Positions 8,095 to 15,896 of a stretch of DNA of 64,000 bases are shown one piece after another. Each line of letters opens with the position of its first letter. Position 1 is the stretch's first letter. The position numbers and the translations under genes were made by a program. The DNA is from Sulfurimonas sp. (GTDB lineage Bacteria > Campylobacterota > Campylobacteria > Campylobacterales > Sulfurimonadaceae). Below the pieces are notes generated by a model, which saw only the letters and a program-made list of their open reading frames with translations, did no database searches and was not told the DNA's origin. The stretch is from assembly GCF_029027585.1 (NCBI RefSeq), contig NZ_CP093397.1, forward strand, positions 1,229,405-1,293,404, given 5' to 3'.

Positions 8095-8366
8095 TACCAT
8101 ATTTAATAGGCGCAGCAATAGGCGCAGGCGTAACACTTTATATAAAAAGAAAAAATAAAGAAAAAACTTTAGTTAGTGTTGTAGCTCAGAGTGTACAAAG
8201 TGGTGCAGAAGCTGTTAATGAAGTGGCAATTACAACTGTTGATACTGTAAAATCTACAGTAGAAACTATAAAAGAAAAAAATAAAGAAAAAAGAGATGCA
8301 AGAAAAACAGCTACTGCTAAAGTAAGCAAGACTACAACTAAAAAAGAAGCGGCTAATGATAAGTAA
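8091..8366 (+). CDS. Small glycine-zipper membrane protein with basic tail (putative ferrosome operon gene 3)
   Basis: The 91-residue protein has one N-terminal hydrophobic helix with small-residue spacing (LIGAAIGAGVTLYI) followed by a long charged, lysine- and threonine-rich, probably helical tail. This is the layout of YtxH-like proteins. It has no recognised catalytic motif. The start overlaps the ferritin-like gene by four bases (ATGA), and its end overlaps the next gene by 11, so all are made from one transcript. Confidence 0.65.
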   Translation: MIPYLIGAAIGAGVTLYIKRKNKEKTLVSVVAQSVQSGAEAVNEVAITTVDTVKSTVETIKEKNKEKRDARKTATAKVSKTTTKKEAANDK

Positions 8367-8703
8367 CTTTACTGTACAAACAGGTACTCCAAGACATATA
8401 GTTGGTCATGGAGTAAGCGGTGCCGTTGCTGTTGGAGTTATCTCTGGGATAGGTAATGCAAAAAAAGTTAAAGAGAATAAAAAAGATAAAACCGAGGCCA
8501 TAAGAGATACACTAAAAGACTCTCTTATTGGTGGGATTGCAACTGCTACAGCAATTTCTGTTGCAAATAATCTAGGTGATCCTAGAAAATCGCTTTTTCA
8601 GACTCTTGGTTCTTTAGTTTTAGGTGCAGGGGCTATATACACAATAGAAAAAAGTGCAATATATCAAAAAAATAAACTTATTACTGATGGAGAAAAATCA
8701 TGA
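8356..8703 (+). CDS. Small protein with two glycine-rich hydrophobic segments (putative ferrosome operon gene 4)
   Basis: The 115-residue protein contains two hydrophobic glycine/alanine-rich stretches (GHGVSGAVAVGVISGIG near the N-terminus and LGSLVLGAGAIYTI near residue 90) separated by a charged KKDKTEAIRDTLKD segment and a third weaker stretch (IGGIATATAISVA). The spacing of small residues suggests tight helix packing in a membrane. I know no named family. It overlaps genes on both sides by a few bases. Confidence 0.6.
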   Translation: MISNFTVQTGTPRHIVGHGVSGAVAVGVISGIGNAKKVKENKKDKTEAIRDTLKDSLIGGIATATAISVANNLGDPRKSLFQTLGSLVLGAGAIYTIEKSAIYQKNKLITDGEKS

Positions 8704-9056
8704 AAGAATACCAAACAAACAATAAAAATCCTTATATGAATAATAACAATGCACAAGGTAATATGAGAAACAGAGGTAATAGAGAAAACAAACAGATGCA
8801 AAAATCAAATAATATGAGTATGAATAATCAAAACCCATATTTAAATAAGAATAGTATGGGATTTAGCACTTCAGAAGTATTAGCAGGTCTCTTAATTGGT
8901 GCAGCAGCTACATATATACTAACAAATGAGAATGTTCAAAAAACAATCTTTAAAGGTATGGTATCTATGGGTGATGTTATCACTGGTGGAATGGATGAAA
9001 TGAAAGAGCGTTTCGAAGATGCCAAAGCAGAACATGAAGCAGCAAAAGAAGCTTAA
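8700..9056 (+). CDS. Asn-rich disordered protein with one membrane helix (putative ferrosome operon gene 5)
   Basis: The first 55 of 118 residues are low complexity, rich in asparagine, methionine, arginine and glutamine, and hold two NPY repeats (NPYMNNNN and NPYLNKNS). A glycine-zipper helix follows (EVLAGLLIGAAATYIL), then an amphipathic acidic C-terminus. The helix is of the YtxH-like type. Disordered Asn-rich arms next to a membrane anchor could help assembly or mineral contact, but that is inference. The gene is joined to both neighbours by ATGA and TAATG overlaps. Confidence 0.65.
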   Translation: MKEYQTNNKNPYMNNNNAQGNMRNRGNRENKQMQKSNNMSMNNQNPYLNKNSMGFSTSEVLAGLLIGAAATYILTNENVQKTIFKGMVSMGDVITGGMDEMKERFEDAKAEHEAAKEA

Positions 9057-11140
9057 TGAATAAATTTAATTTAGTTCATAAACTCCCAAACCGCTTAAGA
9101 TACAAAATATTTGATATATCATCTAAAAATGATGAAAAACCATTAATAGAAAGTATCCAAAAGTGTGAAGGTGTTAAAAATGCTAGAGTAAATATTAGAG
9201 CAAAAAGTTTAATAATAGAAATAAATAACTCTCACATTCAAGAAAAAATTGAAAAAATTATAACTGAGTTTAAAGTAACTCAGTGTGATTCAAGTTGTAG
9301 AGTTGAGAGAGGTGAAGTTCTTCTTTCAAAACAAGGGCTTATAACTATGGCCGGTGTTACTGGTGCTGGTTTTATTTTACCAAAGATTATTAATGCACCG
9401 CTAAGCATAGCGACGAACACACCAATGATGATATCCGGGTTAAAAGATTTATACAAAAATGGAATTACTTCTCATGTTTTAGAATCTTTAGCTGTTGGAG
9501 TATCTCTTTGGAGAAAAGATTATACTGCGGCTAACTTTACAAGTCTTTTACTTGAAGCAGGTGAATACATAGAAGAAAGTACTTCTGATCGCTCAGACAA
9601 CTTACTTCGTGAACTTATTCGTCCAAATGTAGAAGAAGTATGGATAGAGAAAAATGGAATTGAAGAAAAAATAAACTATAGCCTTGTAAAAATAGGTGAC
9701 ATTATTATTGTAGCTGTTGGAGATATGATAAGTATTGATGGACACATCATACAAGGTGAAGCTTTAATAAATCAATCTAGCATGACAGGAGAAAGTGTAT
9801 CTGTCACTAAAGCCTACGGGGACAGAGTAATGGCTGGAACAGTAGTTGAAGAGGGACGAATAAAGATTTGGGCTGAACATGTTGGAGATGATACCTCGGC
9901 TGCTCAAGTTACAAAATATATACAAGAGTCACTCTCATCTAAATCTTCTTCTGCACTAAAAGCACTAAAACTAGCAGATAAGTTAGTTCCTCTAACGCTT
10001 GGATTAAGTGCTTTTGCATATATTACTACAAAAGACTGGGAGAGAGTTGCTGCGGTATTACAAGCTGATTATTCTTGTGCTTTAAAACTTGCTACCCCTG
10101 TTGCATTTAAAAGTTCTCTGCATAAAGCTGGGAAAAATGGCATTATGATTAAAAATGCTCAAGCACTGGAAAATTTAAGTGAAGCAGATACCGTTATATT
10201 TGACAAGACAGGAACACTTACTACAGGTGAGTTATATGTTTGTGATGTAATATCTTTTAATGATAAATGGAATGAAAAGAAAATTTTATCACTTGCAGCT
10301 TCAACAGAGGAACATTATTTTCATCCAGTTGCAGAAGCCGTAGTAAGAGCCGCAAATGAACAATCTTTTGAACATGTTCACCATGAAGAAGTAGAATTTA
10401 TCGTTGCACATGGGGTAACAACTGAAGTGAATGGGAAAAAAGTTCATATAGGTTCTCAACACTTTTTAGAAGATGATGAAGGGATAGACTTTAATGGTCA
10501 TATCCCTACTATACAAAAGCATGAAAATGAAGGTAAAACAATCCTTTGTATCGGATATGACTATAAACTTCTTGGCATGATTACAATGATAGACACAGTT
10601 CGTCATAATACTAAAAAAACTATTGATAAGCTTCATGAGTTAGGTATCAAAGAAGTTATTATGCTAACTGGGGACAAGCAACAAAAAGCAGATGAAGTAG
10701 CTAAAGAAATAGGGATTGATACAGTTTTAGCAGAGCTTCTTCCTACTCAAAAAGCAGACATTGTTAAAGAGCTTGTTGCTAATGGAAGAAAAGTTGTATT
10801 TGTTGGTGATGGCATAAATGACGCACCTGCTTTAGTAGAAGCAAATGTTGGAATTAGTATGAGTAAAGGTGCTCAAATTGCAAAAGCATCTGCTGATATT
10901 TCTTTACTTAAAGATGATATTTCTTGTATTTGGGAAGCTATAGAATTAGCACAAGATACTATGAAACTTATAAAATCAAATTTTAATATTACAGTAGCTG
11001 CGAACACTGCTATTCTAGCTTCAGCAACAATGGGATACATTAACCCAATTAAAACTGCTATCTTACATAATGGTACAACAGTTGGGATTCTTCTTAATGC
11101 GATAAAAGGGGTAAAGACTGAAAAACAGGAGTTTGTTTAA
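9056..11140 (+). CDS. fezB: P1B-type metal-transporting ATPase, probable FezB (P1B-6 type)
   Basis: The 694-residue ATPase has every core P-type motif: TGES (244-247), the phosphorylation site DKTGT (383-387), the HP motif of the N-domain (HPVAEA, 423 on), TGD (538-540) and GDGINDAP (584-591). The N-terminus (1-75) is an HMA-like fold without CXXC that begins with LPNRLRYKI, the counterpart of the PGRLR motif of operon gene 1. The membrane metal-site motif is SCA (340-342) in place of the CPC of copper pumps. This fits the P1B-6 group, to which the ferrosome ATPase FezB belongs. It probably moves iron into a membrane-bound compartment. Other metals remain possible. Confidence 0.8.
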   Translation: MNKFNLVHKLPNRLRYKIFDISSKNDEKPLIESIQKCEGVKNARVNIRAKSLIIEINNSHIQEKIEKIITEFKVTQCDSSCRVERGEVLLSKQGLITMAGVTGAGFILPKIINAPLSIATNTPMMISGLKDLYKNGITSHVLESLAVGVSLWRKDYTAANFTSLLLEAGEYIEESTSDRSDNLLRELIRPNVEEVWIEKNGIEEKINYSLVKIGDIIIVAVGDMISIDGHIIQGEALINQSSMTGESVSVTKAYGDRVMAGTVVEEGRIKIWAEHVGDDTSAAQVTKYIQESLSSKSSSALKALKLADKLVPLTLGLSAFAYITTKDWERVAAVLQADYSCALKLATPVAFKSSLHKAGKNGIMIKNAQALENLSEADTVIFDKTGTLTTGELYVCDVISFNDKWNEKKILSLAASTEEHYFHPVAEAVVRAANEQSFEHVHHEEVEFIVAHGVTTEVNGKKVHIGSQHFLEDDEGIDFNGHIPTIQKHENEGKTILCIGYDYKLLGMITMIDTVRHNTKKTIDKLHELGIKEVIMLTGDKQQKADEVAKEIGIDTVLAELLPTQKADIVKELVANGRKVVFVGDGINDAPALVEANVGISMSKGAQIAKASADISLLKDDISCIWEAIELAQDTMKLIKSNFNITVAANTAILASATMGYINPIKTAILHNGTTVGILLNAIKGVKTEKQEFV

Positions 11141-11169
11141 ACTCTTTGCTAATTTCTAGCAAAGAGTTT
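11139..11169 (+). terminator. Hairpin ending the six-gene operon
   Basis: A perfect 12-base stem, AAACTCTTTGCT at 11139-11150 with AGCAAAGAGTTT at 11158-11169, closes on a 7-base loop and starts at the stop codon of the ATPase gene. The T-run afterwards is weak. The remaining sequence to 11409 is AT-rich and noncoding, with one small hairpin (CACTC/GAGTG near 11262-11276). Confidence 0.7.
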
Positions 11170-11409
11170 AACTGAAAATTCATCTTAAGTTTATTATGTT
11201 TTTATATATCAGTATGTCATAGGAGGTGCCATACCCTTCATAAATATATAAAATAAATATAACACTCTAACGAGTGCCTTCATATATATTTGTGTTGTTG
11301 TTTGTGAAAATCTATATTATTTTATCTCATCTAACTCCTTAAATCATTTATTTGAAGCCACTAACAAGGCTTACCTGTAAATCTTTTTATTTTTGCTTTA
11401 TTGCTTAAC

Positions 11410-11703
11410 TCAAACATTTCGTGTCTCCAAAAATTTGCTAAACTCTGCTTCAACACTAGCTGTACCTCTGCGTGTACATATCAAAGGTATATCTTGTTTT
11501 TTAGCAGATTTTTTAAAATGACTCATAGAATTATGCTTTAAAAAATCTATCAACATAATTATTGCATCTGTATTAGCAGGAATCTTTTTATGAGAAGTTG
11601 AATTCTTTCTTGAATCCCAGTGTGTTGTTTTTGTAGCGCCAAGAGATTTTAGTAATTCTGTTATTTTAGAAACCTTATCTCCACCTATCAGTAAAATAGA
11701 CAT
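11410..11703 (-). CDS. DUF2325 protein, Fur-controlled
   Basis: The 97-residue protein matches the DUF2325 pattern: an N-terminal strand with glycine turn (ILLIGGDKVSKI), a middle strand with aspartate (AIIMLIDFLKHNS), and a C-terminal CTRRGTASVEAEF segment. The fold looks like a small Rossmann-type nucleotide or metal-sensing domain; function unknown. Two Fur boxes lie directly upstream, one of them perfect, so its expression is very probably iron-repressed. This places it functionally with the iron island on the opposite strand. Confidence 0.8.
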   Translation of the reverse strand: MSILLIGGDKVSKITELLKSLGATKTTHWDSRKNSTSHKKIPANTDAIIMLIDFLKHNSMSHFKKSAKKQDIPLICTRRGTASVEAEFSKFLETRNV

Positions 11704-11718
11704 TTAAAAACTCCTTTT

Positions 11719-11733
11719 TGATAATTGTTATTA
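11719..11733. promoter_or_regulatory. Fur box proximal to the DUF2325 gene
   Basis: TGATAATTGTTATTA matches the 7-1-7 Fur consensus at 12 of 14 bases and lies 16 bases upstream of the ATG at 11703. Confidence 0.6.
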
Positions 11734-11770
11734 AAATAATACACAACAAAAGCTTAAGGCAATATTATAT

Positions 11771-11785
11771 TGATAATTATTATCA
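11771..11785. promoter_or_regulatory. Perfect 7-1-7 Fur box
   Basis: TGATAATTATTATCA is a perfect palindrome about one central base and matches the Fur consensus at all 14 defined positions. Only the DUF2325 gene reads away from it, because the typA gene on the other side ends here. Confidence 0.85.
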
Positions 11786-11885
11786 TAAATAACTGCTTTA
11801 GTAAATAATTTTAATGAGATGGGGAGAGGAGGTGAAGAAGTATTTGAAATTTTATATCAAATGGTTAAAAAGTCACAAAAAGAGA

Positions 11886-13700
11886 TTAATCTCTTTTTGT
11901 TCCTCTAGAATTTCTTTTTCTTTCATTTTCTGTTAAAAGTTTTTTACGAATTCTAATAGACTTTGGCGTAACTTCAAGTAGCTCATCTTCTTCTATCCAC
12001 TCTAAAGCGCGTTCTAGTGACATATCTCTAAATGGCACAAGTTTAATAGCTTCATCAGCACCAGAAGAACGAACATTTGATTGTGCTTTACCTTTAATCG
12101 GGTTAACAACTAAATCGTTAGAACGAGAATGCTCACCAATAATCATACCTTCATAAACCTCAGTTTGAACTCCGATGAAAAGAACACCACGGTCTTGAAT
12201 AGAAAATAGTGAAAAAGCAAGAGTTGAACCTGGAGTCATTGAAACTAAAGCTCCATAAGAGCGAGATTCAACAGAACCGCTAAATGGACGGAACTCTAAG
12301 AAAGAGTGGTTCATAACACCCTCTCCTTTTGTATCTGTTAAAAACTGACCTCTAAAACCGATAAGTGCACGAGCAGGAATCTCAAACTCAATTCTTTGGA
12401 AGCCTGAACCCATTGGAAGCATTGATTTCATCTCAGCCTTTCTTTTACCAAGACGCTCTATAACAGTACCAGACAACTCTTCAGGAACATCAATAACTAG
12501 ATGCTCAAATGGTTCACATTTAACACCCTCTATCGTTTTAACGATAACTTCTGGACGAGAGATAGAAAACTCAAAATTTTCACGACGCATATTTTCAGCT
12601 AATATAGTAATTTGAAGTTCACCACGACCTGAAACTTTAAATTTACCCTCGCCAACAGTTTCAAGCTTCATAGCAACATTTGTTACCATTTCAGACTCCA
12701 AACGCTCACGAAGTTTGTTTGAAGTAACATGCTTACCTTCTTTTCCAGCTAAAGGAGAATCGTTTACAGCAAATACAACTGTAAGAGTAGGCTCTTCAAT
12801 ATGCATAGGGTCAAGTGCAACTGGATGAACAGGATCAGCAACGGTGTCACCAACATCAACCGTTTCCATACCAGCAAATGCAACGATATCTCCAGCTTCA
12901 GCTTGTTCTATTTCCATTCTGTTTAAACCATGAAAACCAATAAGTTTAGAAATCTTACCCTTAACCATTTCACCATCAGCTTTTGCAAGCATAATATTAT
13001 CGCCCTTATTTACTGTGCCATTAAAGATACGGCTAATTCCGATTTTTCCAACATAGTTATCATAATCAAGTGTAAATACCTGAGCTTGAAGAGGATTTGC
13101 TGCATCTCCATCTGGCTCTGGAACATCATTTATAATAGCATCAAAAATACAAGTAAAATCTCCATCAGGATCAGCCATATCCATTTTAGCCATACCATCA
13201 CGAGCAGCTGCATATATAATAGGAAAATCTTGTTGGTCATCAGTAGCACCCATATCTGCAAAAAGGTCAAACATCTCATCAACAACTCTATCTGGGTCAG
13301 CAGAATCTTTATCGATTTTGTTAATTACAACGATTGGTTTTTTACCAAGTGCGAGCATCTTCTTAACAACAAACTTAGTTTGAGGCATAACACCTTCATA
13401 AGCATCTACAAGGACTAAAACACCATCAACCATCTTAAGTACGCGTTCAACTTCTCCACCAAAGTCAGCATGACCGGGAGTATCAATAATATTAATTTTA
13501 TGACCTTTATAACGAATAGCTGTATTTTTAGAAAGAATCGTAATTCCTCTTTCGCGCTCTAAATCGTTTGAGTCCATCGCTCTTTCATCATGTTGTTCAT
13601 GATCGCCAAATGTACCAGATTGCTCTAGTAGTCCATCAACCAATGTTGTTTTACCGTGGTCAACATGTGCAATAACTGCAATATTTCTTATTTTTTGCAT
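11886..13700 (-). CDS. typA: Ribosome-associated GTPase TypA/BipA
   Basis: The protein of about 604 residues begins [20 protein letters not shown] (G1 loop) and continues with switch I (RERGITI), DTPGHADF (G3) and NKIDKDSAD (G4), then the EF-G-like beta-barrel and C-terminal domains of TypA. It is a translational GTPase that acts in 50S assembly and stress adaptation. I chose the ATG at 13700, with a GGAAA site, over an upstream in-frame start at 13745, because it puts the G1 loop at the usual distance from the N-terminus. Confidence 0.95.
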   Translation of the reverse strand: MQKIRNIAVIAHVDHGKTTLVDGLLEQSGTFGDHEQHDERAMDSNDLERERGITILSKNTAIRYKGHKINIIDTPGHADFGGEVERVLKMVDGVLVLVDAYEGVMPQTKFVVKKMLALGKKPIVVINKIDKDSADPDRVVDEMFDLFADMGATDDQQDFPIIYAAARDGMAKMDMADPDGDFTCIFDAIINDVPEPDGDAANPLQAQVFTLDYDNYVGKIGISRIFNGTVNKGDNIMLAKADGEMVKGKISKLIGFHGLNRMEIEQAEAGDIVAFAGMETVDVGDTVADPVHPVALDPMHIEEPTLTVVFAVNDSPLAGKEGKHVTSNKLRERLESEMVTNVAMKLETVGEGKFKVSGRGELQITILAENMRRENFEFSISRPEVIVKTIEGVKCEPFEHLVIDVPEELSGTVIERLGKRKAEMKSMLPMGSGFQRIEFEIPARALIGFRGQFLTDTKGEGVMNHSFLEFRPFSGSVESRSYGALVSMTPGSTLAFSLFSIQDRGVLFIGVQTEVYEGMIIGEHSRSNDLVVNPIKGKAQSNVRSSGADEAIKLVPFRDMSLERALEWIEEDELLEVTPKSIRIRKKLLTENERKRNSRGTKRD

Positions 13701-13835
13701 AAGGGTTTCCTTTAAGTTATGGGAAATTTTCGCGATTATAGCCAAATATATCTCAATATATGATAAAAATGATAATATACATATTATAATATACTAATAA
13801 GATGATAAAATACACATAAGTAATGGAGCATAAAG

Positions 13836-15068
13836 ATGATTGATTATCCAAACTATTTAAATAAAATCTTTTATAAACTGCTTCAAAATAATGCTCATAT
13901 TATTATCGTAGGGGGTTATGTTCGTGATTTTTTACTTCATAACAATGCTCAAGCATCTAAAGATATAGATATCGAGATTTATAATATCTCTTCGTATGAA
14001 AAACTAGACACTCTACTAAAAGAGTTTGGCAAAGTTAATAGCGTTGGAAAAAGTTTTGGAGTTTGTAAACTTTCTTTAGCAAATATAGACTTAGATTTTA
14101 CTCTACCGAGAATTGATTCAAAAGTAGCATCTGGACATAAAGGCTTTGAGGTTGAAGTTAAAAAAGATTTAGACTTTAGTGAGGCTTCAAGACGAAGAGA
14201 TTTTACTATGAATGCCATAGGTTTTGATGTTTTTAAAAAAGAGATTTTAGACCCACACAATGGCGTAAAAGACTTAGAGAAAAAAATCCTAAAAATGGTA
14301 GATGCAAAAACTTTTGTTGATGACCCTCTTAGAGTTTTAAGGGCGGTGCAGTTTTGTGCTAGATTTGAGTTAAAAATGGATGCTAACTTATTTAACCTAT
14401 GTTCACAGATGATAAAAAAAGATATGCTTTTAGAACTACCAAAAGAGAGGGTATATGGAGAAATTAAAAAACTTTTACTTAAATCTAAAAGACCTTCTAT
14501 TGGGTTTAAACTTTTAAATAAACTAAAAGCCACGATTAAAATCGAGGCAAATTTATTCGAGGTTTTAGACGCTTTAGCAAATGAAAACATTACTAATATT
14601 AAAACAAAAGAAGTTTTAATGTTAGTCCTACTTTCTTACAAACAAGACCTAGAACAAACAAAAAAATTTATATCTAAACTTAGCAACGAAATAAAGTTAG
14701 CATCTAGAGTGTCTGCTCTTGTTGTAAACTTACCATTAGCACTTGATTTAACTAAAAAAGAATTTAGTGATTATGAAGTGTTTAAACTTGCAACTTTAGT
14801 CAATATTGAGGAAATTTTCACTCTTTTAAAAGTAATTTATGGGGTTGATAATAAACTTTATCTAAGAGCAAAAGAGTTAGGTATTTTAAACACTAAACTC
14901 CCTGCTATCATAAAAGGAAGGGACTTAATATCTTTAGGACTTAATCCATCTAGGAAGTTTAAAACTATACTAGATGCTAGCTATGACGCACAGATGCAAG
15001 GTGTCTTTCAAACTTCAAGTGAAGCAAAAGAATGGCTACTGGCCAATCACCTTAGACTTTCTGTTTAG
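13836..15068 (+). CDS. cca: CCA tRNA nucleotidyltransferase / poly(A) polymerase family protein
   Basis: The 410-residue protein has the class II nucleotidyltransferase head: GGYVRDFL near residue 27, then the catalytic acidic pair DIDIEI, followed by the conserved RRRDFTMNAIGFD and DPLRVLRAVQFCARF segments. It adds or repairs the 3' CCA end of tRNAs. A GGAG site (13824-13827) precedes the ATG. It is divergent from typA, and its 3' end overlaps the convergent unknown gene by 33 bases. Confidence 0.93.
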   Translation: MIDYPNYLNKIFYKLLQNNAHIIIVGGYVRDFLLHNNAQASKDIDIEIYNISSYEKLDTLLKEFGKVNSVGKSFGVCKLSLANIDLDFTLPRIDSKVASGHKGFEVEVKKDLDFSEASRRRDFTMNAIGFDVFKKEILDPHNGVKDLEKKILKMVDAKTFVDDPLRVLRAVQFCARFELKMDANLFNLCSQMIKKDMLLELPKERVYGEIKKLLLKSKRPSIGFKLLNKLKATIKIEANLFEVLDALANENITNIKTKEVLMLVLLSYKQDLEQTKKFISKLSNEIKLASRVSALVVNLPLALDLTKKEFSDYEVFKLATLVNIEEIFTLLKVIYGVDNKLYLRAKELGILNTKLPAIIKGRDLISLGLNPSRKFKTILDASYDAQMQGVFQTSSEAKEWLLANHLRLSV

Positions 15069-15506
15069 TTCGGCTCTTAGACTTATAAGATCTACCGCTT
15101 TTCCTAGTGCATCTTTAAATCTTGAACCATAAATTTGTTTATGTTTTTTATCATAACTATCAATAATTTCTTTGTATGTTTTGATAAACTCATCTACTTG
15201 TTCTATGGCTAATACAGTAAGTTTTTTGTTCGTTAAAAGAGTTAAAACTAGGTCAAAACCTTTTTTGATTTTACTATCCATATCATCAGCATTTATATAT
15301 CTTTTTGAAGTTTTTTCATCTTCTTTTAAAAGCCTAGTCATGATTTCGCTTATGCCGTCTTCATCTACGCTCATATCAGGCATTCTATCACTTATATAAG
15401 CCTTCATATCTGTTAGGTTCATCTTAGCTATCTTTTGGACTAACTCTTTATGCACCTTATCTTCGCCACTTACGCCTTTTATCTTACCTAGTATACTTCC
15501 AAACAT
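15036..15506 (-). CDS. Conserved hypothetical helical protein
   Basis: I do not recognise this 156-residue, soluble, highly charged and probably all-helical protein. It starts MFGSILGKIKG, an amphipathic helix that could touch a membrane. There are no cysteines and no catalytic-looking motif. It sits 11 bases after queF on the same strand and is probably in the gyrB-GGDEF-queF transcript. The end overlaps cca by 33 bases on the opposite strand. Confidence 0.6.
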   Translation of the reverse strand: MFGSILGKIKGVSGEDKVHKELVQKIAKMNLTDMKAYISDRMPDMSVDEDGISEIMTRLLKEDEKTSKRYINADDMDSKIKKGFDLVLTLLTNKKLTVLAIEQVDEFIKTYKEIIDSYDKKHKQIYGSRFKDALGKAVDLISLRAELNRKSKVIGQ

Positions 15507-15517
15507 TTTAGCCTTCC

Positions 15518-15895
15518 TTATATTTTAGAGCTATCTATTTCTATAACAGTATGAACATTGCCTCTTGGGTTATAATCAGCAATAATTTTCATATATTTTG
15601 GTTTTAGTTTTTTATCTAGAACTTCATATATTTCATTTGCAGAGTTTTCATGACTTACATGTTTATCTCTAAAAGAATTTATATACAACTTCATCGCTTT
15701 AAGTTCTACAACCCATTTATCTGGTGTGTATTCTAAGTAAATTGTAGCATAATCTGGATATCCACTTCTTGGGCACAAGCACGAAAACTCTGGCAAAGTC
15801 ATCTTTATAAGATAATTTCTTTCATGCTCATTTGGCCATATTTCTAAATCTTTGTCTATATTAAACTCGTTAACAATTTTTTCGCCATATTTCAT
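15518..15895 (-). CDS. queF: NADPH-dependent 7-cyano-7-deazaguanine reductase QueF
   Basis: The short (unimodular) QueF type, about 125 residues. The catalytic cysteine lies in FSCLCPRSGYPDYA, and the family motif ELKAMKLYINSFRDKHVSHE follows. It reduces preQ0 to preQ1 in queuosine biosynthesis in the cytoplasm. I chose ATG at 15895, with a GGGA site, over an in-frame start at 15913; this start overlaps nothing and follows the stop of the GGDEF/EAL gene at 15897. Confidence 0.92.
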   Translation of the reverse strand: MKYGEKIVNEFNIDKDLEIWPNEHERNYLIKMTLPEFSCLCPRSGYPDYATIYLEYTPDKWVVELKAMKLYINSFRDKHVSHENSANEIYEVLDKKLKPKYMKIIADYNPRGNVHTVIEIDSSKI

Positions 15896-15896
15896 A

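Noticed and set aside
11210..11250. A very short minus-strand frame starting MKGMAPPMTY
   Set aside because: No ribosome site stands upstream and no helix or motif is present; chance cannot be excluded.
12930..13418. A 162-codon open frame on the plus strand
   Set aside because: It lies antisense to typA and gives a low-complexity Ile/Ser/Asn-rich product typical of a shadow frame in AT-rich DNA.
13979..14590. A 203-codon open frame on the minus strand
   Set aside because: It is antisense to cca, whose protein is clearly recognised, and its product is a serine-rich sequence without any family feature.
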